DNA of 64,000 bases from Gammaproteobacteria bacterium (GTDB taxonomy: Bacteria; Pseudomonadota; Gammaproteobacteria; Xanthomonadales; SZUA-36): the NCBI GenBank assembly GCA_030428105.1, contig JAUIBE010000005.1:114856-178855 (forward strand), written 5' to 3'. Below, one piece after another: positions 28,233-34,730 of this stretch (its first letter is position 1; each line of letters begins with the position of its first letter). The notes under the pieces are model-generated. The model was not told the DNA's origin and searched no databases. It was given only the letters and a program-made list of their open reading frames with translations. The translations under genes and the position numbers were made by a program.

Positions 28233-28957
28233 CACAGGTCTCCGGCGACAATCTCGACCGTTCAGAGCAGGAGAAGTTTGAACAGCACGCATCGACCTGG
28301 TGGGATCCCGATGGGCCGATGCGACCACTGCATGACCTGAATCCCTGCAGGTTTGCCTATGTGGATGAGCGCGCTGGCGTGGCCGCAAAGGATGTCCTGG
28401 ATGTTGGCTGTGGTGGCGGAATCCTGGCCGAGTCGCTTGCCGCTGCCGGTGCGCGGGTTAGCGGAATAGATATTGCCGAAAAAACCCTGCAGATCGCCCG
28501 GTTGCACCTGCACGAGCGTGATTTGCAAGTTCGCTACGAGGCGATGACCGTTGAAGCCAAGGCGCAGGGTGATGAGCGCTTCGACGTGGTGACGTGCATG
28601 GAGATGCTGGAACATGTGCCGGAACCATGGTCAGTGGTGGGCGCGATCGCTGGACTGCTTCGCCCAGGTGGCGATGCATTTTTCTCGACCTTGAACCGTA
28701 CACCCACCGCGTTTTTGCTGGGCATTGTCGGCGCCGAATACGTGACCGGGATCTGCCCCAAGGGCACCCACCGCTATGACCGATTTATTCGCCCCTCTGA
28801 GCTTGCCCGCTGGGTGCGCGATAACGGCATGGAGGTCCAGGACATTCGCGGTATTCACTACGATCCCTTCTCCCGAACGTCCAGGCTGGGCGGAACCGTA
28901 AACATGAACTACCTGCTGCATGCAAAGCTGCCCGCTTCGGGCCCTTCAGTGACATAA
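28229..28957 (+). CDS. ubiG: Ubiquinone biosynthesis O-methyltransferase
   Basis: SAM-dependent enzyme doing both O-methylations of ubiquinone synthesis. 242 residues. ASTWWDPDGPMRPLHDLNP is the hallmark UbiG N-terminus; motif I VLDVGCGGGILAE; FDVVTCMEMLEHVP; membrane-associating ISTLNRT-like FFSTLNRTPTAFLLGI. GTG start at 28229 overlaps the mtaD stop. Followed 4 bp later by mupP as in Pseudomonas. Confidence 0.95.
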   Translation: MTQVSGDNLDRSEQEKFEQHASTWWDPDGPMRPLHDLNPCRFAYVDERAGVAAKDVLDVGCGGGILAESLAAAGARVSGIDIAEKTLQIARLHLHERDLQVRYEAMTVEAKAQGDERFDVVTCMEMLEHVPEPWSVVGAIAGLLRPGGDAFFSTLNRTPTAFLLGIVGAEYVTGICPKGTHRYDRFIRPSELARWVRDNGMEVQDIRGIHYDPFSRTSRLGGTVNMNYLLHAKLPASGPSVT

Positions 28958-28961
28958 GCCC

Positions 28962-29654
28962 GTGGAACTGCGCCTGGTTCTGTTCGACCTTGATGGCACC
29001 TTGCTGCATTCGGCGCCCGACCTTGCGGCTGCGCTCAATCATGTTCGTGCCCGTCACGCGATGCGCCCGCTTTCTACCGAAGCACTGCAGGAGGCGGTGT
29101 CCAGGGGCGCGATCGGGCTTCTCGACAAGGGCATGCCTGCGGCCGGCGAGGAGACCCGGGAACGCTGGAAAAACGAGTTGCTCGAATACTACCAGGCCCA
29201 CAGTTGTGAGCATTCTCACCTTTACGCGGGTGTGAGCGAGCTGTTGGATGAACTGGAGAACAGGCGGGTGGCATGGGGGGTGGTTACCAACAAGCTTGAA
29301 TACTTGACCCATCCGGTGCTGAAAGCCCTTGGCCTGGACCAGCGGGCTGCAGCCGTTGTCTGTGGTGATACCGTGGCCCACAGCAAGCCACACCCGGAAC
29401 CGGTTTTGTTCGCGTGCAGGCAGGCAGGTGTCGCGCCTCATCAAAGCCTGTTCGTTGGTGATGACATACGTGACATCCAGGCGGGCGAGGCCGCGGGAAC
29501 CAGGACCTGTGCCGTTCTGTACGGCTATGGCTCCGGAGAACTGGAGCGGGCGATCGCGGCGGGCGAGGTGCAACCCACCTACACCATCAGCGCAGCAGAA
29601 CAGCTTTCTGCGTTTCTCGGCTTGGACCAGCACAACCAAAGCACAAGCTCCTGA
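28962..29654 (+). CDS. mupP: HAD-family sugar phosphatase, MupP/Gph type
   Basis: 230-residue HAD hydrolase. Motif I LVLFDLDGTLLHSAPDL (nucleophile Asp at about 9), motif II VVTNK, Lys in HSKPHPEP, motif IV FVGDDIRDIQAGEAAG. The position directly after ubiG matches Pseudomonas mupP, which dephosphorylates N-acetylmuramate 6-phosphate in cell-wall recycling; phosphoglycolate phosphatase is the sequence-level alternative. GTG start at 28962. Confidence 0.85.
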   Translation: MELRLVLFDLDGTLLHSAPDLAAALNHVRARHAMRPLSTEALQEAVSRGAIGLLDKGMPAAGEETRERWKNELLEYYQAHSCEHSHLYAGVSELLDELENRRVAWGVVTNKLEYLTHPVLKALGLDQRAAAVVCGDTVAHSKPHPEPVLFACRQAGVAPHQSLFVGDDIRDIQAGEAAGTRTCAVLYGYGSGELERAIAAGEVQPTYTISAAEQLSAFLGLDQHNQSTSS

Positions 29655-29670
29655 ACTTCGGCGCGGGCCA

Positions 29671-30525
29671 TTGAAGAACATTCCCGAAAACCTGGCCGAA
29701 GACCTCGACTTTTGCCGCGAACGAGTGGCCGAATTTGACCCCTGGTATGGGCTGCATAAGGTTTTCGCTCAACCCGACCAGGCCTGCCGTAAGCTCTCCC
29801 TGTACGCATTTTTTTCAATGATGGAACGGGCGGCGGCAATGACAGAACCTTCGCTGTGTGGCGCCCAGCTGGCATGGTGGAAATCGGAGGTTGGAGAGCG
29901 CGCCGCCAGCAGCGCGCACCCGGTGGTTCGCACCCTGAGGTTTTCGGGCGCTTTGCCGGTGCTTTCTGATGGCGCGTTGCCTGGCCTGTTCTCGCAGGCG
30001 CTGATTAGGGTACAGAAGAGCCCGGTCGCCAATGTTGAAGGGTTAAGAGCATTCTGCGATGAGATAGGCAACGCCTTTTTTGCGCCTGAAGTTTCGCTGG
30101 CGAGCCCGGAGTGTCGCTTTTCCGACTATACAGGTAGCTGCGCGGGGACAGGCCTTTGGCGACTGGTTCACCTTGCGGGCCGCAGCCCAGACCCCGGATT
30201 TTGGTTTGTGCCGCTTGATTTGCAAGCCCGGTACGGTGAAAGCGTCGACCGCATTGGTGTCGAAACGGGTGCGGAGAGCAGTGCACTGCAAGCCCTGGGG
30301 GAAATGGGTGCGCTGTGGTTTGATGCCCAGTTGGATGATCTGATTCATCAAGACAGGACCGCCGCCCAGCGCACTAGCCAACTTATTGCCTCGCTGCTGG
30401 CCCAGAAGCGCCAGCTGAGCCTGGCGCTTGAGTCATTGTCCAGGCCAGGAAGGCGACCGGTAAAAGCCGGGCCGATCGAGTTGCTGCGACTTTGGTCGAA
30501 TACTCGCCGGCTCAGCCGGCGATGA
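29671..30525 (+). CDS. Squalene/phytoene synthase-like protein lacking Asp-rich motifs
   Basis: 284 residues from TTG at 29671. The segment RKLSLYAFFSMMERAAAMTEPSLCGAQLAWW followed by HPVVRTL aligns with the LYAF...E..LG..RLQWW..AL...HP pattern of the squalene/phytoene synthase fold. The two Asp-rich magnesium motifs of active enzymes are not present (SMMERAAAMTE and AGRSPDPGFWF stand where they would be), so it is probably not a prenyl synthase; NDUFAF6-like assembly factors are a known non-catalytic branch. Position after mupP in the ubiG operon suggests cotranscription. Start is weakly supported. Confidence 0.7.
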   Translation: MKNIPENLAEDLDFCRERVAEFDPWYGLHKVFAQPDQACRKLSLYAFFSMMERAAAMTEPSLCGAQLAWWKSEVGERAASSAHPVVRTLRFSGALPVLSDGALPGLFSQALIRVQKSPVANVEGLRAFCDEIGNAFFAPEVSLASPECRFSDYTGSCAGTGLWRLVHLAGRSPDPGFWFVPLDLQARYGESVDRIGVETGAESSALQALGEMGALWFDAQLDDLIHQDRTAAQRTSQLIASLLAQKRQLSLALESLSRPGRRPVKAGPIELLRLWSNTRRLSRR

Positions 30526-30950
30526 ACGGAATGACGAAAAAGACGTTGAAGTTAAGCGGAGGCTGCCACTGCCGGGCTGTGCGCTTTGTTGCCACGGTAC
30601 ATTCGCCGGCTGCGGTGCAGTCGTGCAACTGTTCGATGTGCCGGATGTGCGGCTTCCAGCACCTGATCGTTCCTGCCAGCCGGTTTGAACTGTTGAAGGG
30701 GAAGGGCGCTTTGCGCACATACCGGTTCGAATCGAATACCGCGCAGCACCTGTTCTGCTGCCATTGCGGCGTCAAGTCTTTCTACATTCCGCGATCCAAC
30801 CCGGATGGATTCAGCTTGAACGTGCGATGCCTGGATGGTCTCGAAGGGTTGGAAATCAACTGCAGCGAGTTCGATGGCCGCAATTGGTCGGACAACGCTC
30901 ACGCCCTGAAGCACCTCAGCGACGATAGCGCCGGCCAGGGGCAAGTTTGA
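30522..30950 (+). CDS. GFA/CENP-V family zinc protein
   Basis: 142 residues from an ATG overlapping the previous stop (ATGA); a second ATG at 30531 is possible. Mss4-like zinc fold: GGCHCRAVRF, CNCSMCRMCG and HLFCCHCGVKSFYIP supply paired cysteines for two zinc sites. Named after glutathione-dependent formaldehyde-activating enzyme, but most members have no proven activity. The last 12 residues are unconserved. Confidence 0.87.
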   Translation: MNGMTKKTLKLSGGCHCRAVRFVATVHSPAAVQSCNCSMCRMCGFQHLIVPASRFELLKGKGALRTYRFESNTAQHLFCCHCGVKSFYIPRSNPDGFSLNVRCLDGLEGLEINCSEFDGRNWSDNAHALKHLSDDSAGQGQV

Positions 30951-30952
30951 AG

Positions 30953-31234
30953 TCAGTCCTTCGTGATGGTGCGCGGGCCTTTTCCAGCCGTTTTCTCGTA
31001 GGTGCCTTTGCCTGATTTCCGGTACTGGGTGAAACCGTGCTTCTCGAGGTTTTTGGGATCGAGAGAAGGTGAGGAACTGGCCAGGTGTGGCGCTGATATG
31101 ACCTTTCGGACAGCGCTTCCGCAGACGGGGCAGTGGCCCAGCGGAGTGTCTGTCACTTTCTGAAAAACCTCGAACGGCTTACTACAGTGGGAGCAGCCAC
31201 CGGGGTCTTTCGATTGATATTCGTAAATGGGCAA
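30953..31234 (-). CDS. FmdB-type zinc-ribbon regulatory protein
   Basis: 93 residues. MPIYEYQSKDPGGCSHCSKPFEVFQK and GHCPVCGSAVRKVISAP form the small FmdB zinc ribbon with two CxxC pairs. A Lys/Gly-rich tail follows (YRKSGKGTYEKTAGKGP). Function poorly known; annotated as putative regulatory proteins. Converges with the GFA gene (2 bp apart) and diverges from the HIT gene. Confidence 0.85.
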   Translation of the reverse strand: MPIYEYQSKDPGGCSHCSKPFEVFQKVTDTPLGHCPVCGSAVRKVISAPHLASSSPSLDPKNLEKHGFTQYRKSGKGTYEKTAGKGPRTITKD

Positions 31235-31352
31235 GGCGACCGTCCTGCAATTTCGAGTTGTGCGTACTTGGCTGATGGTGAGCGAAACGCTGCGTGAAAG
31301 TGTACGCTAATGACGTTCGTTTGCCGACTTTCGCATACCAGGATTGCCTGCC

Positions 31353-31697
31353 ATGTCTGATGACCTGTTTCTTAAAATCATTGCCCGGGAAATTCCCGCC
31401 GACATTGTCTACGAAGACGACGAAGTTCTGGCGTTTCGCGATATCAACCCGCAAGCGCCTTTGCACGTGCTGGTCATTCCGAAAAGGCGGATCCCAACGC
31501 TGAATGACGTCGAAGAAAAGGACGAGCGACTAGTTGGAAGGCTGCTGAATGTTGCCAGGGAAATTGCGGTTGATGCCGGTTATGCGGACGATGGTTACCG
31601 CGTGGTTATGAACTGCAACGAGGCTGCTGGCCAAACTGTTTTCCATATCCATTTGCATCTGCTGGCCGGTCGGGCTTTGACCTGGCCGCCTGGCTAG
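31353..31697 (+). CDS. hinT: HIT-family purine nucleoside phosphoramidase (HinT type)
   Basis: 114 residues. FLKIIAREIPADIVYEDDEVLAFRDINPQAPLHVLVIPK and histidine triad QTVFHIHLHLLAGR are typical of HinT, which hydrolyses adenosine 5'-phosphoramidates. ATG at 31353 (MSDDLFLKII) is preferred over 31344. Monocistronic, followed by about 175 bp without a gene that holds the terminator of the convergent repeat-protein gene. Confidence 0.94.
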   Translation: MSDDLFLKIIAREIPADIVYEDDEVLAFRDINPQAPLHVLVIPKRRIPTLNDVEEKDERLVGRLLNVAREIAVDAGYADDGYRVVMNCNEAAGQTVFHIHLHLLAGRALTWPPG

Positions 31698-31794
31698 CTG
31701 GTATCGATCAAACGCATCAATATTGCCGTCCCTGGTCTGGTGGAGTTCCGGTAACGCATCCGGAACGGGAATGCTGAAGGCGCAAAGAAAGAGT

Positions 31795-31819
31795 GGGTCC
31801 CTGCAAGGTGCAGGGACCC
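31795..31819 (-). terminator. Terminator of the repeat-protein gene
   Basis: Perfect 11-bp stem GGGTCCCTGCA/TGCAGGGACCC with a 3-nt loop. Read on the minus strand it is followed by ACTCTTTCTTTG, a U-rich tract, and it lies 53 bp after the stop at 31873. Read on plus it is followed by AAATCG, so minus-strand use is favoured. Confidence 0.7.
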
Positions 31820-31872
31820 AAATCGCTCGTTGGATTCAGCGATATTCAAAAGACTCTGTCTATCTCATCTAA

Positions 31873-32895
31873 TTACTGGCGTGCGTGGAAGTCAGCTCCC
31901 GGGCTGGCCTTGAAGTCGGCGCCAAAGCCGCCCACAAAGCTGCCACTGCAATTTTCCGAGTCGCCGATTACCGGCACGTCTGAGAACGAAACCACTTCCG
32001 CGAAGTTTGCATCCAGGATCGAGACGGAGGCAGTGCCGCAACCCAGCGATACTTCCATGGCAAGGCCTGTGCCTTCAGGAAGTGTGATGGTGATGGCTTC
32101 GGAGCCGGTTCCGTTGCCGGTAATCAGTATCTGGCTCCCAGTTCCGTTGCCGGTCACTTGGGTGTTCGAGCCAGTACCGTTGCCAGTAACCTGGGTGTTT
32201 GAGCCCGTTCCATTGCCGGTCACCTGGGTGTTTGAGCCCGTTCCATTGCCGGTCACCTGGGTGTTCGAGCCGGTTCCGTTGCCCGTGATCAAAATGTGGT
32301 TGCCCGTCCCGTTTCCGGTTACTTGGGTATTTGACCCGGTGCCGTTACCGGTAACCTGAACATTGGAGCCAGTACCATTGCCGGTTACTTGCACAGCGGA
32401 ACCGGTTCCGTTCCCCGTAACTTTTACGGATGATCCGGTGCCATTTCCCGTGACCTTGGTTGAGTTGCCGGTTCCGTTTCCTGTTACGTGAGTGTTTGAC
32501 CCTGTTCCATTTCCAGTAACTTCAACAACTTGAGATCCTTTCCCGAGCGCAACCTCAGTCAATTGAAGGCTTGAAACGGATCCGTTGAACTTGGATACAC
32601 CAGAAAAAATACTGCCATCAATAATCCACGAAACGGCCAAGGTTCCGCGATCAACTACCAGTTGCAGCGACCCAGCCGGCTCTACCGGTTTGGCCTGTAC
32701 GCCACTGGCGAATACCAGCGCGGCACCAGCAATCGAAAGCGCGGCGCGATAGATGCCCGTGCCGGATTTCTCAATGCCCGTGCCTGACTTTTCAATGCCA
32801 GTCCCTGATTTTTCAATCCCTGTACCCGACTTCTCAATCCCTGTGCCGGATTTTTCTATCCCTGTACCACTCTTTTCGATCATCCAACGAGACAT
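31873..32895 (-). CDS. Exported glycine/threonine-rich repeat protein with an N-terminal heptad array
   Basis: 340 residues, not recognised. Residues 6-47 are six exact IEKSGTG heptads; 50-68 is a hydrophobic signal-like stretch (AALSIAGAALVFASG) ending VQA, a possible signal-peptidase site. 69-125 is a unique domain; 126-268 is thirteen 11-residue repeats of VTGNGTGSNTQ type; 269-340 has two Cys (SLGCGTA, SENCSGS) that could form a disulfide. The array suggests a beta-solenoid or fibre-like surface protein. A strong GAGAGGAG ribosome binding site precedes ATG 32895. A 49-residue n-region before a signal core is very unusual. It lies 113 bp after the DUF6502-like gene on the same strand. Confidence 0.8.
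   Translation of the reverse strand: MSRWMIEKSGTGIEKSGTGIEKSGTGIEKSGTGIEKSGTGIEKSGTGIYRAALSIAGAALVFASGVQAKPVEPAGSLQLVVDRGTLAVSWIIDGSIFSGVSKFNGSVSSLQLTEVALGKGSQVVEVTGNGTGSNTHVTGNGTGNSTKVTGNGTGSSVKVTGNGTGSAVQVTGNGTGSNVQVTGNGTGSNTQVTGNGTGNHILITGNGTGSNTQVTGNGTGSNTQVTGNGTGSNTQVTGNGTGSNTQVTGNGTGSQILITGNGTGSEAITITLPEGTGLAMEVSLGCGTASVSILDANFAEVVSFSDVPVIGDSENCSGSFVGGFGADFKASPGADFHARQ
32092..32520 (-). repeat. Thirteen tandem 33-bp coding repeats (VTGNGTGSNTQ type)
   Basis: In-frame 33-bp units encoding 11 residues each, residues 126-268 of the exported protein. TGNGTG is invariant in all thirteen; the last four positions vary (SNTH, NSTK, SSVK, SAVQ, SNVQ, SNTQ, NHIL, SNTQ x4, SQIL, SEAI), and units 8 and 13 start with Ile. 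The two NHIL/SQIL units are each followed by ITGNGTG, suggesting duplication of larger blocks. Confidence 0.95.
32755..32880 (-). repeat. Six tandem 21-bp coding repeats (IEKSGTG heptads)
   Basis: Six in-frame 21-bp units encode identical IEKSGTG heptads at residues 6-47, followed by a partial seventh (IY). Third codon positions differ between copies while the peptide is unchanged, which points to selection for the amino acid sequence rather than very recent slippage. Confidence 0.95.
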
Positions 32896-33008
32896 AGTAT
32901 TTCTCCTCTCTCTTGAGTTTTCGCTGCTTTTCCGGACTCTTCTTGGCCGGATTTGTGCAGCTGATTGAAAATCCCATTCAGAGAAATTTGAGCAACTAAA
33001 TCCCCCTT

Positions 33009-33866
33009 CTACTCAGCTTCCTCCTCTGGTTCATGGTCACTCCATTGGTACCAACCGATACCAACAGTTAGTTGACCAGGTTCTTTCTTCGGCTCCTCGA
33101 ACTCTTCGAGCAGAGCCTCCCCTTCTTTGATTTGCGATTCGAGTAACTCCCTGGCACGATTTCTGAACTCTTGATATCTCTTACCAGAGAGCCTATACGT
33201 CCAACGACCCTGCTGTGGTACCCGTATTTGAGGCTCGCTGTTCATGTTGTGAATGACTGCTCCCAAAACGCGAGATGCTTCCAGCAGGCCAATCTCCGTT
33301 TGTTTAACGCGGTCATTGGATAGTGGTAAGTAAGTTTTGGAGACCAGCTCGACCGTATCAATTGGGCCGGAAATGACCTTGATGCTGCCCCAGTTTAGAA
33401 GCCTATCCATTACTGTTTTTACTGTGATATTCCTGCCCACTGATTTCAGAACCAAGCCTTGAAAAGTCCTGCCTCTGCCTGCTATCGGTAGGCGAGCTGG
33501 AAGTTGCGTTTCTGCATCCATGAAAAACGGGTCGCTTGTCCACATGTCGATTAACGCATTTTCAGGATTCACATTTTGCGATTGGATCGTTGCCTCAAGG
33601 TTTTGAGACAGAACCGACGAAACTACCCGCGTATCCAGTCCGGTAATGAGCGCCAACGCGCTCTTGGTTGGCTTTGAGCCCTCCCGTATCAGTTTCTTCT
33701 GCGCCTCTTCCACGTAAATGGCTTTAAGGATATCGACCAGGGCGGGCAGGGAGACGGTGCCAATCACAAGACGCACCACCTTCCTGAACACCCGGCTCAG
33801 GAAATGGGTGATGGACGTCGCGTCATCTGGCAAACCGACTTTATCTCGCATAGCCAAACCCGGCAT
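33009..33866 (-). CDS. DUF6502-like protein
   Basis: 285 residues, cytoplasmic, no membrane segment. The N-terminal half looks helical with a helix-turn-helix-like stretch (REGSKPTKSALALITGLDTRVVSSVLSQ, about 79-107). The middle has FQGLVLKSVGRNITVKTVMDRLLNWGSIKV and LLEASRVLGAVIHNMNSEP; the tail is Glu-rich. This resembles DUF6502, a family of unknown function, but I am not certain of the assignment. It lies upstream of the repeat-protein gene on the same strand. The ATG at 33866 has AGGAG 8 nt upstream, inside a hairpin. Confidence 0.7.
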   Translation of the reverse strand: MPGLAMRDKVGLPDDATSITHFLSRVFRKVVRLVIGTVSLPALVDILKAIYVEEAQKKLIREGSKPTKSALALITGLDTRVVSSVLSQNLEATIQSQNVNPENALIDMWTSDPFFMDAETQLPARLPIAGRGRTFQGLVLKSVGRNITVKTVMDRLLNWGSIKVISGPIDTVELVSKTYLPLSNDRVKQTEIGLLEASRVLGAVIHNMNSEPQIRVPQQGRWTYRLSGKRYQEFRNRARELLESQIKEGEALLEEFEEPKKEPGQLTVGIGWYQWSDHEPEEEAE

Positions 33867-33884
33867 TTTTCAGTCTCCTGAAAA
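33867..33884 (-). promoter_or_regulatory. Hairpin enclosing the ribosome binding site of the DUF6502-like gene
   Basis: On the mRNA, UUUUCAG-GAGA-CUGAAAA forms a perfect 7-bp stem with a GAGA loop, ending directly at the AUG. The Shine-Dalgarno AGGAG lies at the top of the stem with GGA at the loop edge. This is the layout of a CsrA-controlled start site, but CsrA binding is inference. Confidence 0.55.
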
Positions 33885-33979
33885 TCCCCTTCGCTATTCC
33901 GTTGAAGTCCGTATCAAATGTGTACGTCCATCCGTGCCCTCGGATGAACGGCAGTGCGCAGTATCGGCACGCTAACAAT

Positions 33980-34009
33980 AGGATAGCCCTTTTTTCAATG
34001 ACTTGGCAA
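33980..34009 (-). promoter_or_regulatory. Predicted promoter of the DUF6502-like gene
   Basis: On the minus strand, -35 TTGCCA (34009-34004, 5 of 6), an 18-bp spacer and -10 TATCCT (33985-33980, 4 of 6). The start would be near 33973, giving a leader of about 107 nt before the ATG at 33866. Confidence 0.4.
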
Positions 34010-34091
34010 TTTTTTTTAAGAAAATGTCGACGCTGGCCATCCTGGTTCGACAGTTTGCTTTTTGCCAATAAAATCAATGGTTAATTAAATC

Positions 34092-34118
34092 TGGCGCCCA
34101 CAATCCCTGTGGGCGCCA
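34092..34118 (-). terminator. Strong hairpin, probable terminator of the minus-strand RNA
   Basis: Perfect 11-bp stem TGGCGCCCACA/TGTGGGCGCCA with a 5-nt loop (GGGAU on the minus strand). On that strand it is followed by GATTTAATTAA, a weak U-rich tract. There is no protein gene between it and 34894, so it would end the non-coding RNA predicted to start near 34621. Confidence 0.5.
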
Positions 34119-34621
34119 TACCAACGACTTGATGTGACCTTTAACTTCTACAGCGGATATGTCTTGCAAACCACTGATAATAGAAAAGTTAATTGGAAAT
34201 CCTTTTCCTTGAATAGGCCATTCCGTGGCCTCCAGCCAGTCAAGTCAGTTCCCCATTTCGAAATCGATAAAGTGCAGGATCATCGTTTCTTCCCGGGGCG
34301 GGAGAGTTAGCGCACGATTCCTTTCGCACACCTAACCCGGTGTCCGGGACGCAATCCATTGCGTATATGCCTACCCTGGCGTTCCCGGAAGCTTTCCGAT
34401 CGTTTGCAAAATCTCTTGCTTGTCTCTCGTGTACTTGAGTGACCGATCGATTCAACCTGTTCCCGATTTCTCAACCTGCCTTCCGCTCTCGCGCGAAGGC
34501 TCTTTCGGTACTGTGTTCATTTTGGCGTCCTTGCCGTAAAGGCTGCTATTGAACCTTTGGACGTTTGCCCAGGTTGCGGGCGCTTTTCCTTAAACGTCCG
34601 AAATCTCTTCATGAGACTTCG
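34092..34621 (-). ncRNA. Candidate GGA-rich CsrB-like RNA
   Basis: About 530 nt with no convincing ORF. Predicted promoter TAGACA-17 bp-TATTTT (34656-34628) puts the 5' end near 34621, exactly where a 9-bp hairpin starts (34621-34613/34607-34599). By eye I count 17 GGA on this strand against 7 TCC. Hairpins present GGA in loops: GGC[AAGGAC]GCC at 34535-34524, ACGCA[AUGGAU]UGCGU at 34364-34349, a 9-bp stem with AAGGAA at 34332-34309, GGCCA[CGGAA]UGGCC at 34230-34216, and GAAA[AGGA]UUUC near 34200. This is the architecture of RNAs that sequester CsrA. Not compared with any database; end points are approximate. Confidence 0.5.
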
Positions 34622-34627
34622 AGTGCA

Positions 34628-34656
34628 AAAATAGCAAACTTAGCCCGTTATGTCTA
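34628..34656 (-). promoter_or_regulatory. Predicted promoter of the minus-strand candidate RNA
   Basis: Minus-strand -35 TAGACA at 34656-34651 (5 of 6), 17-bp spacer, -10 TATTTT at 34633-34628 (4 of 6). The -35 is one half of the first TGTCTATAGACA dyad, so a factor on that dyad would control this start directly. Confidence 0.45.
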
Positions 34657-34710
34657 TAGACATTTATGCATTTAGACTTTTTTGCTTTTAGACACTTGCG
34701 TCTATAGACA
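34641..34710. promoter_or_regulatory. Phased TAGAC array between two divergent candidate RNAs
   Basis: TAGAC occurs at 34657, 34673, 34689 and 34705, exactly 16 bp apart, with a near match TAGCC at 34641. The first and last copies are each half of a palindrome, TGTCTATAGACA (34651-34662) and CGTCTATAGACA (34699-34710), 48 bp apart. The array fills the space between two divergent promoters and looks like a set of binding sites for one regulator. The GacA/UvrY box known to me (TGTAAG-N6-CTTACA) shares only the outer TGT/ACA, so the factor is unknown. Confidence 0.6.
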
Positions 34711-34724
34711 AAAGTGGCTATACT
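34696..34724 (+). promoter_or_regulatory. Predicted promoter of the plus-strand candidate RNA
   Basis: -35 TTGCGT at 34696-34701, 17-bp spacer, -10 TATACT at 34719-34724 (5 of 6). The start falls at about 34731, the first base of the closing stem of the RNA. The poor -35 overlaps the second dyad, as expected for an activator-dependent promoter. Confidence 0.5.
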
Positions 34725-34730
34725 TCATTT

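Noticed and set aside
32092..32520. RTX calcium-binding repeats
   Set aside because: The period is 11 rather than 9 residues and the GGxGxD pattern with Asp ligands is absent.
32753..32968. Plus-strand frame encoding MPVPDFS repeats
   Set aside because: Simply the antisense of the 21-bp heptad repeats of the exported protein.
33841..34077. 78-codon minus-strand open frame upstream of the DUF6502-like gene
   Set aside because: Starts upstream of the predicted promoter, overlaps the DUF6502 start, has no ribosome binding site and no family resemblance.
34300..34410. Resemblance to a c-di-GMP-I (GEMM) riboswitch on the minus strand
   Set aside because: GCAAAC, GGGAACGCC and CCGGGTTAGG recall GEMM pieces, but the helices do not pair as the riboswitch requires and no gene follows directly.
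34240..34455. 71-codon minus-strand open frame in the gene-free gap
   Set aside because: Occupies a region of consecutive RNA hairpins, has no ribosome binding site and no family resemblance.
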